64,000 nucleotides of DNA from Poriferisodalis sp964484385 (GCA_964484385.1 CAZAFV010000002.1:1-64000), one strand, 5' to 3'. Numbered from the stretch's first letter, positions 18,172-27,423 are shown. Translations and numbers: made by a program. Notes: generated from the sequence alone by a model not told the origin.

Positions 18172-18948
18172 TCAGGAATTACCGGCCGCTTCTCTCATCG
18201 CGTACATCAGCACGGCAGCGGCCACGGCAACGTTGAGCGAATCAACCGGGCGCTGCATGGGAATGGCGACAGCCACGTCGGTGCCCCCGACCGCCTCGTC
18301 CGACGGCCCATGTGCCTCGTTGCCCACCACGAGCGTCATGCGCTCAGCGCTCGGCAGCCGGTCCACACCGACGTCGCCGTCGGGCGTTGCTCGCATGCGC
18401 ACGTGGCCGGCATCGGACAGCGCGCTGAGCACTTCGGCGGTCGAGTGCCCGCGGCACACCAGCGGCCCGAACGTGAGCCCCGCTGCACCGCGCAGCGCTT
18501 TCGGACTCCACAGATCGGTCGAACCGTGCGTGGCGATGACCGCGCCGAACCCGGCAGCGACAGCGCTTCGTACGACGGCGCCAGCGTTGCCAGGGTCACG
18601 TACGGCTTCGAGCACAACCACCCGCGCTGCGGTCGCCGCCTCATCGAGAGGTGCGTCGGTGAAGCGTGCTATGGCAAGCACACCTTGGGGATTCATGGCA
18701 TCGGCGAGCGGGTCGAGCACGTCTGCGGGCACCGGATGGATCGCTCCGATCCGCCGCCGGTAACCGGCGCCCAAGCGCTGGGCGTCGGGATGATCGTCGG
18801 GCGCACCTTCCGGCGCATAGCGGCCGACGAGCTCCGGGCGGGCGAACACAGCTTCGAGCGTTGCCCCGCTGGCCAGCGCTCCGTCCACCGCCCGAGGCCC
18901 TTCCACGACAGCCAGGCCAGAGGCATCGCGCTGGCGCCGGTCGCGCAC
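18172..18948 (-). CDS. TrmH/SpoU family RNA 2'-O-methyltransferase
   Basis: About 258 residues. The N-terminal RNA-binding part (RDRRQRDASGLAVVEGPRAV) leads into a SPOUT knot domain with VLEAVRDPGNAGAVVRSAVAAG and, at the C-terminus, VVGNEAHGPSDEAV and VAIPMQRPVDSLNVAVAAAVLMY, the SAM-binding motifs of the family. It probably methylates a ribose in rRNA or tRNA. The GTG at 18948 is the first standard start, but family-like residues (SKAALARLSRL) continue upstream in frame towards 19006 and overlap rplT, so a non-standard earlier start is possible. Confidence 0.88.
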   Translation of the reverse strand: MRDRRQRDASGLAVVEGPRAVDGALASGATLEAVFARPELVGRYAPEGAPDDHPDAQRLGAGYRRRIGAIHPVPADVLDPLADAMNPQGVLAIARFTDAPLDEAATAARVVVLEAVRDPGNAGAVVRSAVAAGFGAVIATHGSTDLWSPKALRGAAGLTFGPLVCRGHSTAEVLSALSDAGHVRMRATPDGDVGVDRLPSAERMTLVVGNEAHGPSDEAVGGTDVAVAIPMQRPVDSLNVAVAAAVLMYAMREAAGNS

Positions 18949-18992
18949 CAGGCGCGACAGCCGCGCCAGCGCTGCCTTCGATGGCGGTGCGC

Positions 18993-19361
18993 TCAGGCTG
19001 CTGATTCAGTCAGGGCGGCCTCGGCGCGCTCAGCGATCGCAGTGAATGCTGCAGGATCGCTCACGGCGAGATCTGCCAGGTTCTTGCGGTCGACGGCGAC
19101 GCCCGCAACATCGAGCCCATGGATGAGGCGGCTGTAGGTGGTGCCGTTCTGGCGAGCAGCAGCATTGATGCGCTGGATCCACAGGCGCCGGAACTCACCC
19201 TTGCGGGCCCGGCGATCGCGGAATGCGTACTGCCCGCTGTGCATGACCTGCTCATTGGCGGCCCGGAATGATCTGCTCTTGTTGCCGTAGTAGCCCTTCG
19301 CCTTGCCGAGCGTCGCCTTGCGACGGGTGCGGCTGGCTACGGATCGCTTGACTCGTGCCAC
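18993..19361 (-). CDS. rplT: 50S ribosomal protein L20
   Basis: 122 residues, normal for L20: MARVKRSVASRTRRK start, GYYGNKSRSFRAANEQVMHS, then AFRDRRARKGEFRRLWI. Binds 23S rRNA early in 50S assembly. Third gene of infC-rpmI-rplT. In other bacteria L20 represses this operon, but I could not identify its binding site here. Confidence 0.98.
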   Translation of the reverse strand: MARVKRSVASRTRRKATLGKAKGYYGNKSRSFRAANEQVMHSGQYAFRDRRARKGEFRRLWIQRINAAARQNGTTYSRLIHGLDVAGVAVDRKNLADLAVSDPAAFTAIAERAEAALTESAA

Positions 19362-19425
19362 GTTGATCTGTCCTCGCTTGTCTGCGGATCGTCTCGTCCG
19401 CGGGTCGTGTCTGGGACGGTGCCGC

Positions 19426-19620
19426 TCAGCGGCCGAGCATCCGGTTGACGCGCTTGGCGTCGGCTGCCGACACTTCGCCTTCGAGTGCCAGCCGTCGCTT
19501 GCGCGCCGACGACTTCTTCTCCAACAGGTGATTCCGGTTGCGCTTGCGGCGCACGAGCTTGCCGGAGCCGGTGGTCTTGAAGCGCTTCTTGGCGCCGCTG
19601 TGGGTTTTCATCTTGGGCAT
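19426..19620 (-). CDS. rpmI: 50S ribosomal protein L35
   Basis: 64 residues: MPKMKTHSGAKKRFKTTGSG followed by a basic body (RRKRNRNHLLEKKS) typical of L35. Lies 64 bases upstream of rplT and 145 bases downstream of infC in the standard order. Confidence 0.98.
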   Translation of the reverse strand: MPKMKTHSGAKKRFKTTGSGKLVRRKRNRNHLLEKKSSARKRRLALEGEVSAADAKRVNRMLGR

Positions 19621-19765
19621 GGTGTTGCTGCCTTGCTTGTGGTGGCTCGATCTGTGTGGCCCGACACATCTGAAACCGCCGGGCTAGTTGCGTGGCCTGT
19701 CGTTGTGCGCCCTTGTTCCCCGTCTCGATTGGATTCGGGTTCGCGGGCCGCTCGGGCCCGGGGGC

Positions 19766-20282
19766 TCAATCGTTGGGCGGATCTGCGGCTTTGCGACGCT
19801 GACGTGAAACGCGGTCGGGACTCAGCAACATCGTCATGTTGCGTCCGTCGAGGCGGGGAAACTGGTCGACCTTGCCGACATCGGCAACCGCCTCGGCAAC
19901 CCGTTCGAGGATCTGGCCGCCCAGTTCGGGATGCTGCATCTCGCGGCCTCGGAACATGATCGTGACCTTGACCTTGTGGCCTCCGCCGAGGAACTCGACC
20001 ACCTTGCGGGTCTTGGTGCCGAAGTCGCCGGTCCCGATCTTGGGCCGGTACTTCATCTCCTTCAGCCCGGCATGAGTCGCCTTGCGTCGCGATTCCTTCG
20101 CCCGCTGGGCCGCCTCGTACTTGTACTTGCCGTAATCCATGATCCGGCAGACCGGCGGGGCGGCGTTGGGCGCCACCTCGACGAGGTCCAAGTCCATGTT
20201 GCGGGCGATTTGCAGCGCTTCGGGAACCGACTTGATGCCGATCTGCTCGCCGTCGGGTGCGACCAAGCGGACCTCGCGGACC
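19766..20282 (-). CDS. infC: Translation initiation factor IF-3, 5' end lost in assembly gap
   Basis: About 172 codons visible, from VREVRLVAPDGEQIGI to the stop. The N-terminal domain (VPEALQIARNMDLDLVEVAP, then CRIMDYGKYKYE), the linker, and the C-terminal domain (KVKVTIMFRGREMQHPELG) are all present. The first few codons and the start fall in the N run at 20283-20292, so the start cannot be called. The longer frame through the Ns is not supported. IF-3 keeps 30S subunits free and checks start-codon selection. Confidence 0.95.
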
Positions 20283-20292
20283 NNNNNNNNNN
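20283..20292. other. Assembly gap (10 N)
   Basis: Ten undetermined bases at the 5' end of infC. The true missing length is unknown. On the far side, 20293-20490 has no convincing coding frame and probably holds the infC leader and divergent promoters. Confidence 1.
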
Positions 20293-20490
20293 CACTTGCG
20301 CGTGCTATGGCCGTACTCGCTTGTCCAAAGGACGCTCCTCGTCCACGCGGCATCCTGTGCGAGCCCGGTACCAGAACGCGCCCTGGGGCGGTCCGGTGGG
20401 GGTCAGACCCCGCTTGTTCCTGTTGTAGGGGCCGTAGGGTAACAGCGCTGGGGAAAGCCAGCACAGCCACACGAGCGGGGAAGTTTGCCG

Positions 20491-20994
20491 ATGAGCACGT
20501 TGTGGACACCCGAGGGTGAGCACCGGGTACCTCGCGAGAGCGCCGAGGAGCCGATGAGCGCGCCCACTTCCCCGGCCGACGAACGAGGCGCATACGGCAC
20601 AGCCGACGAAGGAGAGGGCGGCGCCTTCGCCGGCGAACTCGACATCGACCCCGAGACCGGGCTCCCGATCGATCCGCGCACTGGCGAACCGTTCGATCCT
20701 GAAGAGCTGGCCGCAATGCAGGAGCAACTGCGCGAGGCCCAGGAACAGCTCGTCTCGGTGCCCGCGGCCGAGATCGTGCAGAACCACATGATGGGGCTGT
20801 TCGAACTCGCGGCATTGCATCTGCGGCGCGAGCCTCCCGATCTCACAGAGGCACGGCTCCCGATCGATGCGCTGGGCCTGCTGGTGGACAATCTCGCCGA
20901 CCGGCTGCCGGCCGGCGACACGCTGCAAGGTGCGCTGCAGCAGATTCGCCTCGCCTACGTCGAGATCCACAAGCGCCAGACTGCAGCCGAATAA
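20491..20994 (+). CDS. DUF1844-domain protein
   Basis: About 167 residues from ATG 20491; a TTG two codons earlier is also in frame. The first 70 residues are acidic and low-complexity (DPETGLPIDPRTGEPFDPEE). The C-terminal 90 residues match the DUF1844 pattern: QNHMMGLFELAALHL, PDLTEARLPIDALGLLVDNL and a final amphipathic helix. No biochemical function is known for the family. It is divergent from infC, across the assembly gap. Confidence 0.75.
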   Translation: MSTLWTPEGEHRVPRESAEEPMSAPTSPADERGAYGTADEGEGGAFAGELDIDPETGLPIDPRTGEPFDPEELAAMQEQLREAQEQLVSVPAAEIVQNHMMGLFELAALHLRREPPDLTEARLPIDALGLLVDNLADRLPAGDTLQGALQQIRLAYVEIHKRQTAAE

Positions 20995-21099
20995 CAGCCG
21001 CGCCCAAGACAGCGCAGGCGCGGGGCTCGGGTTCACCGCCGTCCGGCGCGAGAAAATTCAGCAGGGCGCGGTCAAGCGCTGCGGGTACCGTTACCGCCC

Positions 21100-21975
21100 G
21101 TGCTCAAGCTCGTGCTCCCCAAAGGCTCGCTGGAGGCGGCGACCCTGCAGCTGTTTGAAGATGCGGACCTGCCGGTGCGGCGAAGTTCGGCCGTGGACTA
21201 CCGCGCGTCGATCGACGATCCGCGCATCGACGAGGTGCGCATCTTGCGTCCCCAGGAGATCCCGTCCTATGTCGCTGACGGGCTGTTCGACCTTGGCGTC
21301 GCCGGACGGGATTGGATCGAGGAAACCAGCAGCGACGTCGTCTCGCTGGGAGAGCTCCGCTACTCCAAGGCCACCTCGCGGCCCGTGAGAATTGTTCTGG
21401 CGGTGCCCGAGAACAGCGACTACCGGTCGCTCGAGGATCTGCCCGACGGTGTCCGCGTCTCGAGCGAGCTGCCGGAACTCACCAAGCGGTACTTTGCCGA
21501 GCACGGAGTGAACGCGGACATTCGCCTGAGCTACGGGGCGACCGAGGCAAAGACACCGGATATTGTCGACGCCGTCGTGGACGGCACCGAGACGGGACGG
21601 TCCCTGCGAGCGGCAGGCCTGCGGATCATCGACGAGATCCTCACGAGCTACACCGAGATCTTCACCAACCGGGCTGCCTACGCCGACCCGGACAAGCGGC
21701 GAGCGATGACGCAGATCAAGACGCTGCTCGACGGTGTGCTGGACGCGCGGGGCAAGGTGCTGGTGAAGCTGAACGTGGGCCGTGAGCACCTCGACGCTGT
21801 GGTGGATGTGCTGCCCTCGATGAAGGCGCCGACGGTGAATGAGCTGTGGGGCGGCGAGGCTTACGCCGTCGAGACGGTGGCCCCGAAGCAGACGATCAAC
21901 GTGCTCATCCCCGAACTGATCGAACGCGGCGCGACCGACATCGTCGAGATGCCTATCTCCAAGATCGTCCCCTGA
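21100..21975 (+). CDS. hisG: ATP phosphoribosyltransferase, long form
   Basis: First enzyme of histidine synthesis, joining ATP and PRPP. 291 residues including the C-terminal regulatory (ACT-like) domain that binds histidine in long-form HisG. The start MLKLVLPKGSLEAATLQLFE uses GTG 21100 and is canonical. The PRPP site lies in IVDAVVDGTETGRSLRAAGL, and the C-terminal domain around APTVNELWGGEAYAVETV. The 3' end is partly duplicated just downstream (22017-22046). No other his gene lies in the window. hisG converges on the rib genes. Confidence 0.95.
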   Translation: MLKLVLPKGSLEAATLQLFEDADLPVRRSSAVDYRASIDDPRIDEVRILRPQEIPSYVADGLFDLGVAGRDWIEETSSDVVSLGELRYSKATSRPVRIVLAVPENSDYRSLEDLPDGVRVSSELPELTKRYFAEHGVNADIRLSYGATEAKTPDIVDAVVDGTETGRSLRAAGLRIIDEILTSYTEIFTNRAAYADPDKRRAMTQIKTLLDGVLDARGKVLVKLNVGREHLDAVVDVLPSMKAPTVNELWGGEAYAVETVAPKQTINVLIPELIERGATDIVEMPISKIVP

Positions 21976-21990
21976 GAACGCCACACCACA

Positions 21991-22046
21991 GGCATCTCGA
22001 CGACATCAACCCAAGCGAGATGCCGATCTCGGTGATCGTCCCCTAG
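21991..22046 (+). repeat. Partial direct and inverted copies of the hisG 3' end
   Basis: 22017-22046 repeats the last 30 bases of hisG with a few changes (encoding EMPISVIVP-stop beside the real EMPISKIVP-stop). Just before it, 21991-22003 is a perfect 13-base inverted copy of 21941-21953 inside hisG. The segment lies between the hisG and ribBA stops. Confidence 0.8.
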
Positions 22047-23249
22047 TCGGCGAGCGGGGCCGCCTCATCGACTTCGGCTGCGCCGTCGGCCTCGTCTTCC
22101 ATGAGGTGGCCCAGTCGCATCTTCTTGGTGCGCAGGTAGGCACGGTTGAAGGGATTCGCATTCGACGACGTCGGCACTCGCTCGACCACTTCGAGCCCGT
22201 AGCCGGACAGACCGCCGATCTTGTTGGGGTTGTTGGTCATCAGCCGCATCCGCTGCACGCCGAGCTCCGCCAGGATCTGCGCCCCGATGCCGTATTCCCG
22301 GCTGTCGACCGGCAAGCCCAGCTCCAAGTTGGCGTCGACGGTGTCGCGGCCGCGGTCCTGCAGTGAATACGCGGCGATCTTGTGGCCGATGCCGATGCCG
22401 CGGCCTTCGTGGCCGCGCAGGTAGACGAGCACGCCAGCACCTGCTTCGGCGATGGCCTCGAGGGCACCGTGCAACTGCGAGCCGCAGTCGCAGCGCATCG
22501 ACGCCAATATGTCGCCGGTCAGGCATTCGCTGTGCACTCGCACCAGCACGGGCTCGGCGCCCATCACAGATCCGTACGTCAGCGCCAGGTGCTCGGTGTC
22601 GTCGAAGTCGCGGAAGACGTGTCCGGTGAACTCGCCGTAGATGGTGGGGATGCGGGCTTGGGAGATCGGGTCGACCAGGCGTTCGTTGACTCGCCGGTAA
22701 CGGATGAGGTCGGCAATGGAGATGAGCAGCAGGTCGTGCTGCTCGCAGAATTCGATCAGGTCGGGCACGCGGGCCATGGTTCCGTCGTCGTTGACCACCT
22801 CGCAGAGCACGCCCGCCGGATGGCAGCCGGCCAGCCGAGGGCACCACGACCGGGATCTCGGCGAGCAGGTTGAGCGTGAGTGAGCGATCCGCCGCCGAGA
22901 TCCCGGTCGTGGTGCCCTCGGCGGCATCGACCGTGACGGTGTAGGCGGTGCGCATCGACTCGGTGTTGACCGTCACCATGAGCGGCAGTGCCAGCTCGTC
23001 GAGGCGCTCCCCCATCAGCGGGGCGCAGATGACACCCGACGTGTAGCGCACGAAGAACGCCATCGACTCAGGCGTGGCGTGCTCGGCCGCCATGATGAGG
23101 TCGCCCTCGTTCTCGCGGTCCTCGTCATCGACGACCACGACGATCTCTCCACGCCCGATGGCGTCGACCGCATCGGGAATTGCAGCGAACGGCGAGGCAG
23201 CCGGCACGTCGTCTGCCACGGGGCGGTCAGTCATGCCGGACTCGCTCAT
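22043..23249 (-). pseudogene. ribBA: Bifunctional DHBP synthase / GTP cyclohydrolase II, disrupted in the RibB half
   Basis: RibBA makes both riboflavin precursors. The N-terminal DHBP synthase begins normally from ATG 23249 or 23234 (EIVVVVDDEDRENEGDLIMAA, then GTTTGISAADR). At about 22922-22834 the sequence folds back on itself. When homology resumes (AGVLCEVVNDDGTMAR) it is in another frame, and about 50 residues are missing, including the conserved GHxFPLR segment. The GTP cyclohydrolase II half is intact down to 22043, with the zinc cysteines of CLTGD and MRCDCGSQLHGAL. As written, no full RibB can be made. This is either a real lesion or a fold-back assembly error. ribE lies immediately upstream. 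Confidence 0.85.
22834..22922. repeat. Perfect 30-bp inverted repeat inside ribBA
   Basis: 22834-22863 and 22893-22922 are exact reverse complements separated by 29 bases, with mismatches immediately on both sides. The left arm is a fold-back copy of DHBP-synthase coding sequence and coincides with the deletion and frameshift in ribBA. Confidence 0.95.
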
Positions 23250-23847
23250 CGTCGGTCACCGCACCATTCTGCCCCAGCAGACGCTCCACGTAACGGGCCA
23301 GAACATCGACCTCGAGGTTGACGGGGTCGCCGAGCCGCGCGGTGCCCATGGTGGTCATGGCCATGGTGTGCGGGATGAGCGCCACGGAGAACTCGCAGCC
23401 GCCCTGGTCGTCGTCGGTGATGTCGAAGCAGGTCAGGCTGATGCCGTTGAGGGTCACCGAGCCCTTTTCCACCAGGTAGCGGCGCAGGCCGCCCTCGGGC
23501 GGAACGGCGACGCGCAGGTCCGGGGCAGGATGGGTGATCGTCGCCACCCCGTCGACGTGGCCCTGCACGAGGTGCCCGCCGAGCCGGTCGGCGTAGCGCA
23601 TGCAGCGCTCGAGATTCACGGGGTCACCCTCGGCCAGCGAACCCAGTGCCGTTCGCTTCTCGGTCTCGGCACTGACGTCGGCTTCCCACCATCCGTCGCC
23701 CATCTCGACCACAGTCAGGCAGCAGCCGTTCACCGAAATGGAGTCGTCAATGGCGGCGTCGGACAGCACCAGGGCGGCGTTGAACCGGTAGCGCTCGCCG
23801 TTGCGGCCAGCGAAGCTGCCGAGTTCTTCGACGAGACCTGTGTACAT
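23227..23847 (-). CDS. ribE: Riboflavin synthase alpha subunit
   Basis: Dismutates two lumazines to riboflavin. 206 residues: MYTGLVEELG at the start, then two repeated lumazine-binding domains, each with a conserved core (SVNGCCLTVVE near 39, then LNGISLTCFDI in the second half). The GHLVQGHVDGVA signature is near residue 90. Its stop overlaps the candidate ATG of ribBA. A 7-bp hairpin (23904-23925, GCCGGTA/TACCGGC) lies in the 180-base gap after ribD. ribH is not in the window. Confidence 0.95.
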   Translation of the reverse strand: MYTGLVEELGSFAGRNGERYRFNAALVLSDAAIDDSISVNGCCLTVVEMGDGWWEADVSAETEKRTALGSLAEGDPVNLERCMRYADRLGGHLVQGHVDGVATITHPAPDLRVAVPPEGGLRRYLVEKGSVTLNGISLTCFDITDDDQGGCEFSVALIPHTMAMTTMGTARLGDPVNLEVDVLARYVERLLGQNGAVTDDERVRHD

Positions 23848-24027
23848 CGCCCTTCCTTCCAGGAGAGACGGACTGCCCTGTCTGCCCGGTCTGTTCGCCT
23901 CAGGCCGGTATCGAACGGTACCGGCGGAAGCCTGCTGGTGCGCCCGTCGCGACTCGCCGAGCCAAGCGGCCGAGCCGAATGGCGAAGCCGTAGCCCCGGC
24001 CAGATCGCGCTCGAATTGTCCCGCGCG

Positions 24028-25164
24028 TCAGGGGCTGTCCGGCGCGGCCGGGAACATGGTGATGCGCAGATCGGGGCCGACCCGGCGGACATCGGCGATC
24101 TCGCCGCGCCAGAACTCGGCGATCGTCGACGCTCCCGGACCCGTCAGCATCGGCAGCCCGTCGTCGCCGCCCGCAAGCGCCGGTGCGAGGTAGACCACGT
24201 ATTCGTCGACGAGGCCAGCTCGGTGCAGCTCCCCCGCGACATAGGCACCGCCTTCCACCAGCAGCTCGACGACGCCGTCGTCGGCCAGGCGCGGCACCAC
24301 AGACCGCAGCGCGCCGCTGACTTCGATGCACGGCTGCACCTTGGCTTCCGCCGGTGCCATGCCAAGCACGAAACGGCTCGGATCGAGCCGGTCACCGGCC
24401 GTGCGTGCGAACGGCACATCGGCTGGCTCGTCACGTGCCTCGCGCATGTCCAGCAGAGGGCGGTGGGGATCGGTGAGCGGAAGCTCGCGAACGGTGAGCG
24501 ACGGATCATCGGCGCGAACGGTGCCGGCGCCCACCAGCACGGCGTCGCAGCGTGCGCGCAGCCCATGAGCATCGGCGCGCGCCTCAGGTGAGGTGATCCA
24601 CTGCGACGTGCCGTCGGTCGCAGCTGTGCGGCCGTCAAGGGTCGCGGCAAGCTTCAGCACGACCCACGGACGACCTGTCTGGCGCTGGTGCAGGTAGGGG
24701 CGCAGCGAGAGCAGCACAGCGTCGGCGGCAACCCCCACGTCGACCTCGATGCCCGCGGCCCGAAGCGCGTCGATTCCGCTGCCGGCCACATGGGGGTCGG
24801 GGTCGGTCACTCCGACCACGACCCGGCTGATGCGCGCGGCGATGATCGCGTCAATGCAGGGCGCTGTGCGGCCGGTGTGTGAGCAGGGCTCCAGCGTGGT
24901 GTACAGGGTCGCTCCGGCTGGATCGGCGCCGGTGCGGCGAGCGGCGTCGAGGGCCACGATCTCGGCATGGCGACCCGGCGGAGGTTCAGTTGCGCCGTCG
25001 AAGGTCTGCCCGCTGGCCGCGACGAGTACAGCACCCACCCATGGGTTCGGTGCCGTCGTACCGCGCACCCTCTCGCCCAGCTCGACGGCGCGCTCCATGA
25101 GCGCGGAGCTTCCTGCACCCAGACTCGCCGACTCGCCGTGGGGAGCCAGGCCGTCGGCGGGCAT
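24028..25164 (-). CDS. ribD: Riboflavin biosynthesis deaminase/reductase
   Basis: About 378 residues. The N-terminal cytidine-deaminase-like domain has the zinc motif HAEIVALDAA and TLEPCSHTGRTAPC. The C-terminal reductase domain begins around RPWVVLKLAATLDGRTA and binds NADPH (LLVEGGAYVAGEL). ATG 25164 shares its A with the mogA stop (TGATG), and the N-terminus then matches the family (TTAPNPWVGAVLV), so the longer frame to 25233 is rejected. Acts on the GTP cyclohydrolase II product in the same pathway as ribE and ribBA. Confidence 0.93.
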   Translation of the reverse strand: MPADGLAPHGESASLGAGSSALMERAVELGERVRGTTAPNPWVGAVLVAASGQTFDGATEPPPGRHAEIVALDAARRTGADPAGATLYTTLEPCSHTGRTAPCIDAIIAARISRVVVGVTDPDPHVAGSGIDALRAAGIEVDVGVAADAVLLSLRPYLHQRQTGRPWVVLKLAATLDGRTAATDGTSQWITSPEARADAHGLRARCDAVLVGAGTVRADDPSLTVRELPLTDPHRPLLDMREARDEPADVPFARTAGDRLDPSRFVLGMAPAEAKVQPCIEVSGALRSVVPRLADDGVVELLVEGGAYVAGELHRAGLVDEYVVYLAPALAGGDDGLPMLTGPGASTIAEFWRGEIADVRRVGPDLRITMFPAAPDSP

Positions 25165-25694
25165 CAGTGCAACCGTTCGCCCGCCAGCAGGGCCAGAGCG
25201 TGGGGCAGCACGTCGGCCACGGCCTCGAAGCACTCCACACAGCCCTTGGTAGAGCCGGGTGTGTTCAGCACGATCGTGCGGCCGATGATGCCGGCGACAC
25301 CTCGCGACAGCCGGCCCAGCGGGTTCACCAGTCGCATGGCCTCGGCCAGGCCGGGTGCTTCGCGCTCGATTGCGGCGCGGGTGCCCTCGGGTGTGAGATC
25401 TCGCACCGTGAAGCCGGTGCCGCCGGTCGAGACGATCAGGCCCGCGAAGCCGGCCGACATCTCTGACAGCGCCTCGGACACCGTGTCGATGCCGTCGGCG
25501 ACAACGCGGCGTTCGGCGACCTCGTATCCGGCGGCGGCGAGTGCCCCTGCCAGCGCTTCGCCGCTGCGGTCCTCGCGGGTGCCGGCGATCACGCCGTCGG
25601 AGACCGTCAGCACCTTCGCCGCGAGCTGGTGTTGGTCCTCTGAGGTGTGAGGCTGGTGGTGCTGATGCCGGTGCGCCCCGTGATCGGTGGCCAT
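25164..25694 (-). CDS. mogA: Molybdopterin adenylyltransferase (MogA/MoaB family)
   Basis: 176 residues. After a His-rich N-terminus (HRHQHHQPH) the MoCF domain follows: VLTVSDGVIAGTREDRSG, then LIVSTGGTGFTVRDLTPE and NTPGSTKGCVECFEAV, which bind molybdopterin and nucleotide. It would activate molybdopterin with ATP before metal insertion. It is translationally coupled to ribD, an unusual partner. The His tract might bind metal (inference). Confidence 0.85.
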   Translation of the reverse strand: MATDHGAHRHQHHQPHTSEDQHQLAAKVLTVSDGVIAGTREDRSGEALAGALAAAGYEVAERRVVADGIDTVSEALSEMSAGFAGLIVSTGGTGFTVRDLTPEGTRAAIEREAPGLAEAMRLVNPLGRLSRGVAGIIGRTIVLNTPGSTKGCVECFEAVADVLPHALALLAGERLH

Positions 25695-25796
25695 CGCGGC
25701 AGGCTACCGACGGCTATTTGAGCGTGACGCTGGCGACTGGGTGGTGCAGTCTCTCGATCCGGCGACTCACGCCGGCTGCCTCACTAGCCTGCGCCT

Positions 25797-26966
25797 ATGG
25801 CCTACGCGAGCGACCGGACCTATCTCGATGCCGACAGCCACCTCATGGAGCTGCCGGACTTCCTGCAGTCACATGCCGAGGGGGATATGGCGGACCGTCT
25901 CCCGCAGATCGAATTCTCCAGCGCCGGCGAATCGGTGAACAACTTCGAGGCAGCGGGCGGCAGCCGCTCGCATACACCCGAGACCGTGGCCGATCTCGTG
26001 GCACTCGGCGACGATCTGATCCGGGGTCCGAAGGGGTACCAGGCGCTGGGAGCGTTCAACGCAGCCGAGCGCACCACTGCACTTGACCTGCTGGGCTTCG
26101 ACCGGCAGTTCGTGTTCGCCACCTTCAGCGCCGGCGTGGTGTTCGATCCCCAGCTCGACATCGATGTGCGCTACGGGGCCGCCCGTGCGCACAACCGTGG
26201 CATGGCCGAGTTCTGCGGAGACGACGACCGCATGATCGGCGTGGCACTGCTGCCGCTCGACGATCCGCAGATGGCGATCGACGAGATGGCCTTTGCGCTC
26301 GAAGCAGGGCTCGGTGCCATGTGGGTGCCGCATCGGCCTGCCGGCGGTCGCTCGCCGGGTCACAACGACCTCGATCCGGTCTGGGCGCAGATGGCGGAAG
26401 CTGGCGTGCCGTTCCTGCTGCACGTCGGGGGGAACCCGCTGCAGATCGCACCGGAGTGGATGAACACCGGCCGCCCGACCCCGACCGACTGGCTGGGCGG
26501 CGGCGAGAACGTGCGCGGCAAGGACATGGTGGCGCTCCACCATGCGGCCGAGACGTTCGTGGGCGTGATGGTGCTCGACGGCGTGCTGAGCCGGCATCCG
26601 AACCTGCGGGGCGGGGTTGTCGAGCTTGGCGCAGCCTGGGTGCCCCAGATGCTGCGCCGGCTGGACGTGACTGTCGAGACCTGGAAGCGCTCCGAACCCG
26701 AGCTGGCTGCGTTCAGCGAGCGGCCTTCGGAGCAGATCACCCGGCAGATGGCCTTCACGCCCTATCCCATCGAAGACGTCGGCGCCATGATCCGCGAATC
26801 CAACGAGCACCTGTACATGTTCTCGAGCGACTACCCCCACATCGAGGGGGGACGGAACCCGCTGGGCCGCTTCAACGCCTCGCTCGAAGGCTTCGAGGGC
26901 GACGTGCTCGACCGGTTCTTCGCCGACAACATGGCGGAACTGATCGGCGAACGAGGTCGCTCATGA
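25797..26966 (+). CDS. Amidohydrolase-family (TIM-barrel) protein
   Basis: 389 residues of the amidohydrolase_2 type (ACMSD-like decarboxylases and hydrolases). Near the start is YLDADSHLMELPDFL. LLHVGGNPLQ and GVLSRHPNLRG lie in the middle, and FSSDYPHIEGG near residue 340 supplies late metal or catalytic residues. The canonical HxH of beta-1 is DSHLM here, so the metal set differs from classical members. Its stop overlaps the next gene's start by 4 bases (ATGA). The substrate is unknown. Confidence 0.8.
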   Translation: MAYASDRTYLDADSHLMELPDFLQSHAEGDMADRLPQIEFSSAGESVNNFEAAGGSRSHTPETVADLVALGDDLIRGPKGYQALGAFNAAERTTALDLLGFDRQFVFATFSAGVVFDPQLDIDVRYGAARAHNRGMAEFCGDDDRMIGVALLPLDDPQMAIDEMAFALEAGLGAMWVPHRPAGGRSPGHNDLDPVWAQMAEAGVPFLLHVGGNPLQIAPEWMNTGRPTPTDWLGGGENVRGKDMVALHHAAETFVGVMVLDGVLSRHPNLRGGVVELGAAWVPQMLRRLDVTVETWKRSEPELAAFSERPSEQITRQMAFTPYPIEDVGAMIRESNEHLYMFSSDYPHIEGGRNPLGRFNASLEGFEGDVLDRFFADNMAELIGERGRS

Positions 26967-27391
26967 CGGCACTCAGCGAAGTGACGCGGGAAGTCGCGTT
27001 TGACCTCGACACTGTCCGTGTCGTGCTGCACGTGCTGGCGGTGACGGTGTGGATCGGCGGCCAGATCGTGGTCGGAGCCGTCGTGCCGGTGGTGGGGCGG
27101 GCGTTCCCTGGCTCCGGCAAGGTCGCGGCGAAGGCCTTCTCACGGGTGGCATGGCCCGCATTCGGCATTGCGGTCGTTACCGGCCTGTGGGGCATGCTGG
27201 CCATTCCCAGCGAGGAGACGAGCACGGGCTGGTCGATGCTGCTCGGGATCAAGATGCTGCTCGTGCTCATCTCCGGCGTGGGCGCCCTGGTGCATCAGAA
27301 CGCCGGCGACAACGCGGCCAAGCGGGGTGCAGCAGCCGGCGTCTCGTTGCTGTGCGGCCTGGCAGCGCTCGTGATGGGCGTGATGCTCTAG
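26963..27391 (+). CDS. CopD/DUF4149-like integral membrane protein
   Basis: 142 residues from the ATG overlapping the amidohydrolase stop. Four hydrophobic helices at about 18-42, 62-83, 93-112 and 122-141, with HVLAVTVWIGGQIVVG resembling the first helix of CopD-type and related heme or copper membrane proteins. Likely cotranscribed with the upstream hydrolase. Function not assignable. Confidence 0.65.
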   Translation: MTALSEVTREVAFDLDTVRVVLHVLAVTVWIGGQIVVGAVVPVVGRAFPGSGKVAAKAFSRVAWPAFGIAVVTGLWGMLAIPSEETSTGWSMLLGIKMLLVLISGVGALVHQNAGDNAAKRGAAAGVSLLCGLAALVMGVML

Positions 27392-27423
27392 CCGCTCTGC
27401 TTGGGCACTCGTGGCAGCGCGGT

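Noticed and set aside
19766..20815. Long frame for infC running through the N gap
   Set aside because: Depends on the arbitrary length of the N run, and the upstream part is Arg/Pro/Ala low-complexity antisense to the DUF1844 gene.
23848..24027. FMN riboswitch in the riboflavin genes
   Set aside because: None of the conserved RFN segments could be found; only a 7-bp hairpin is present.
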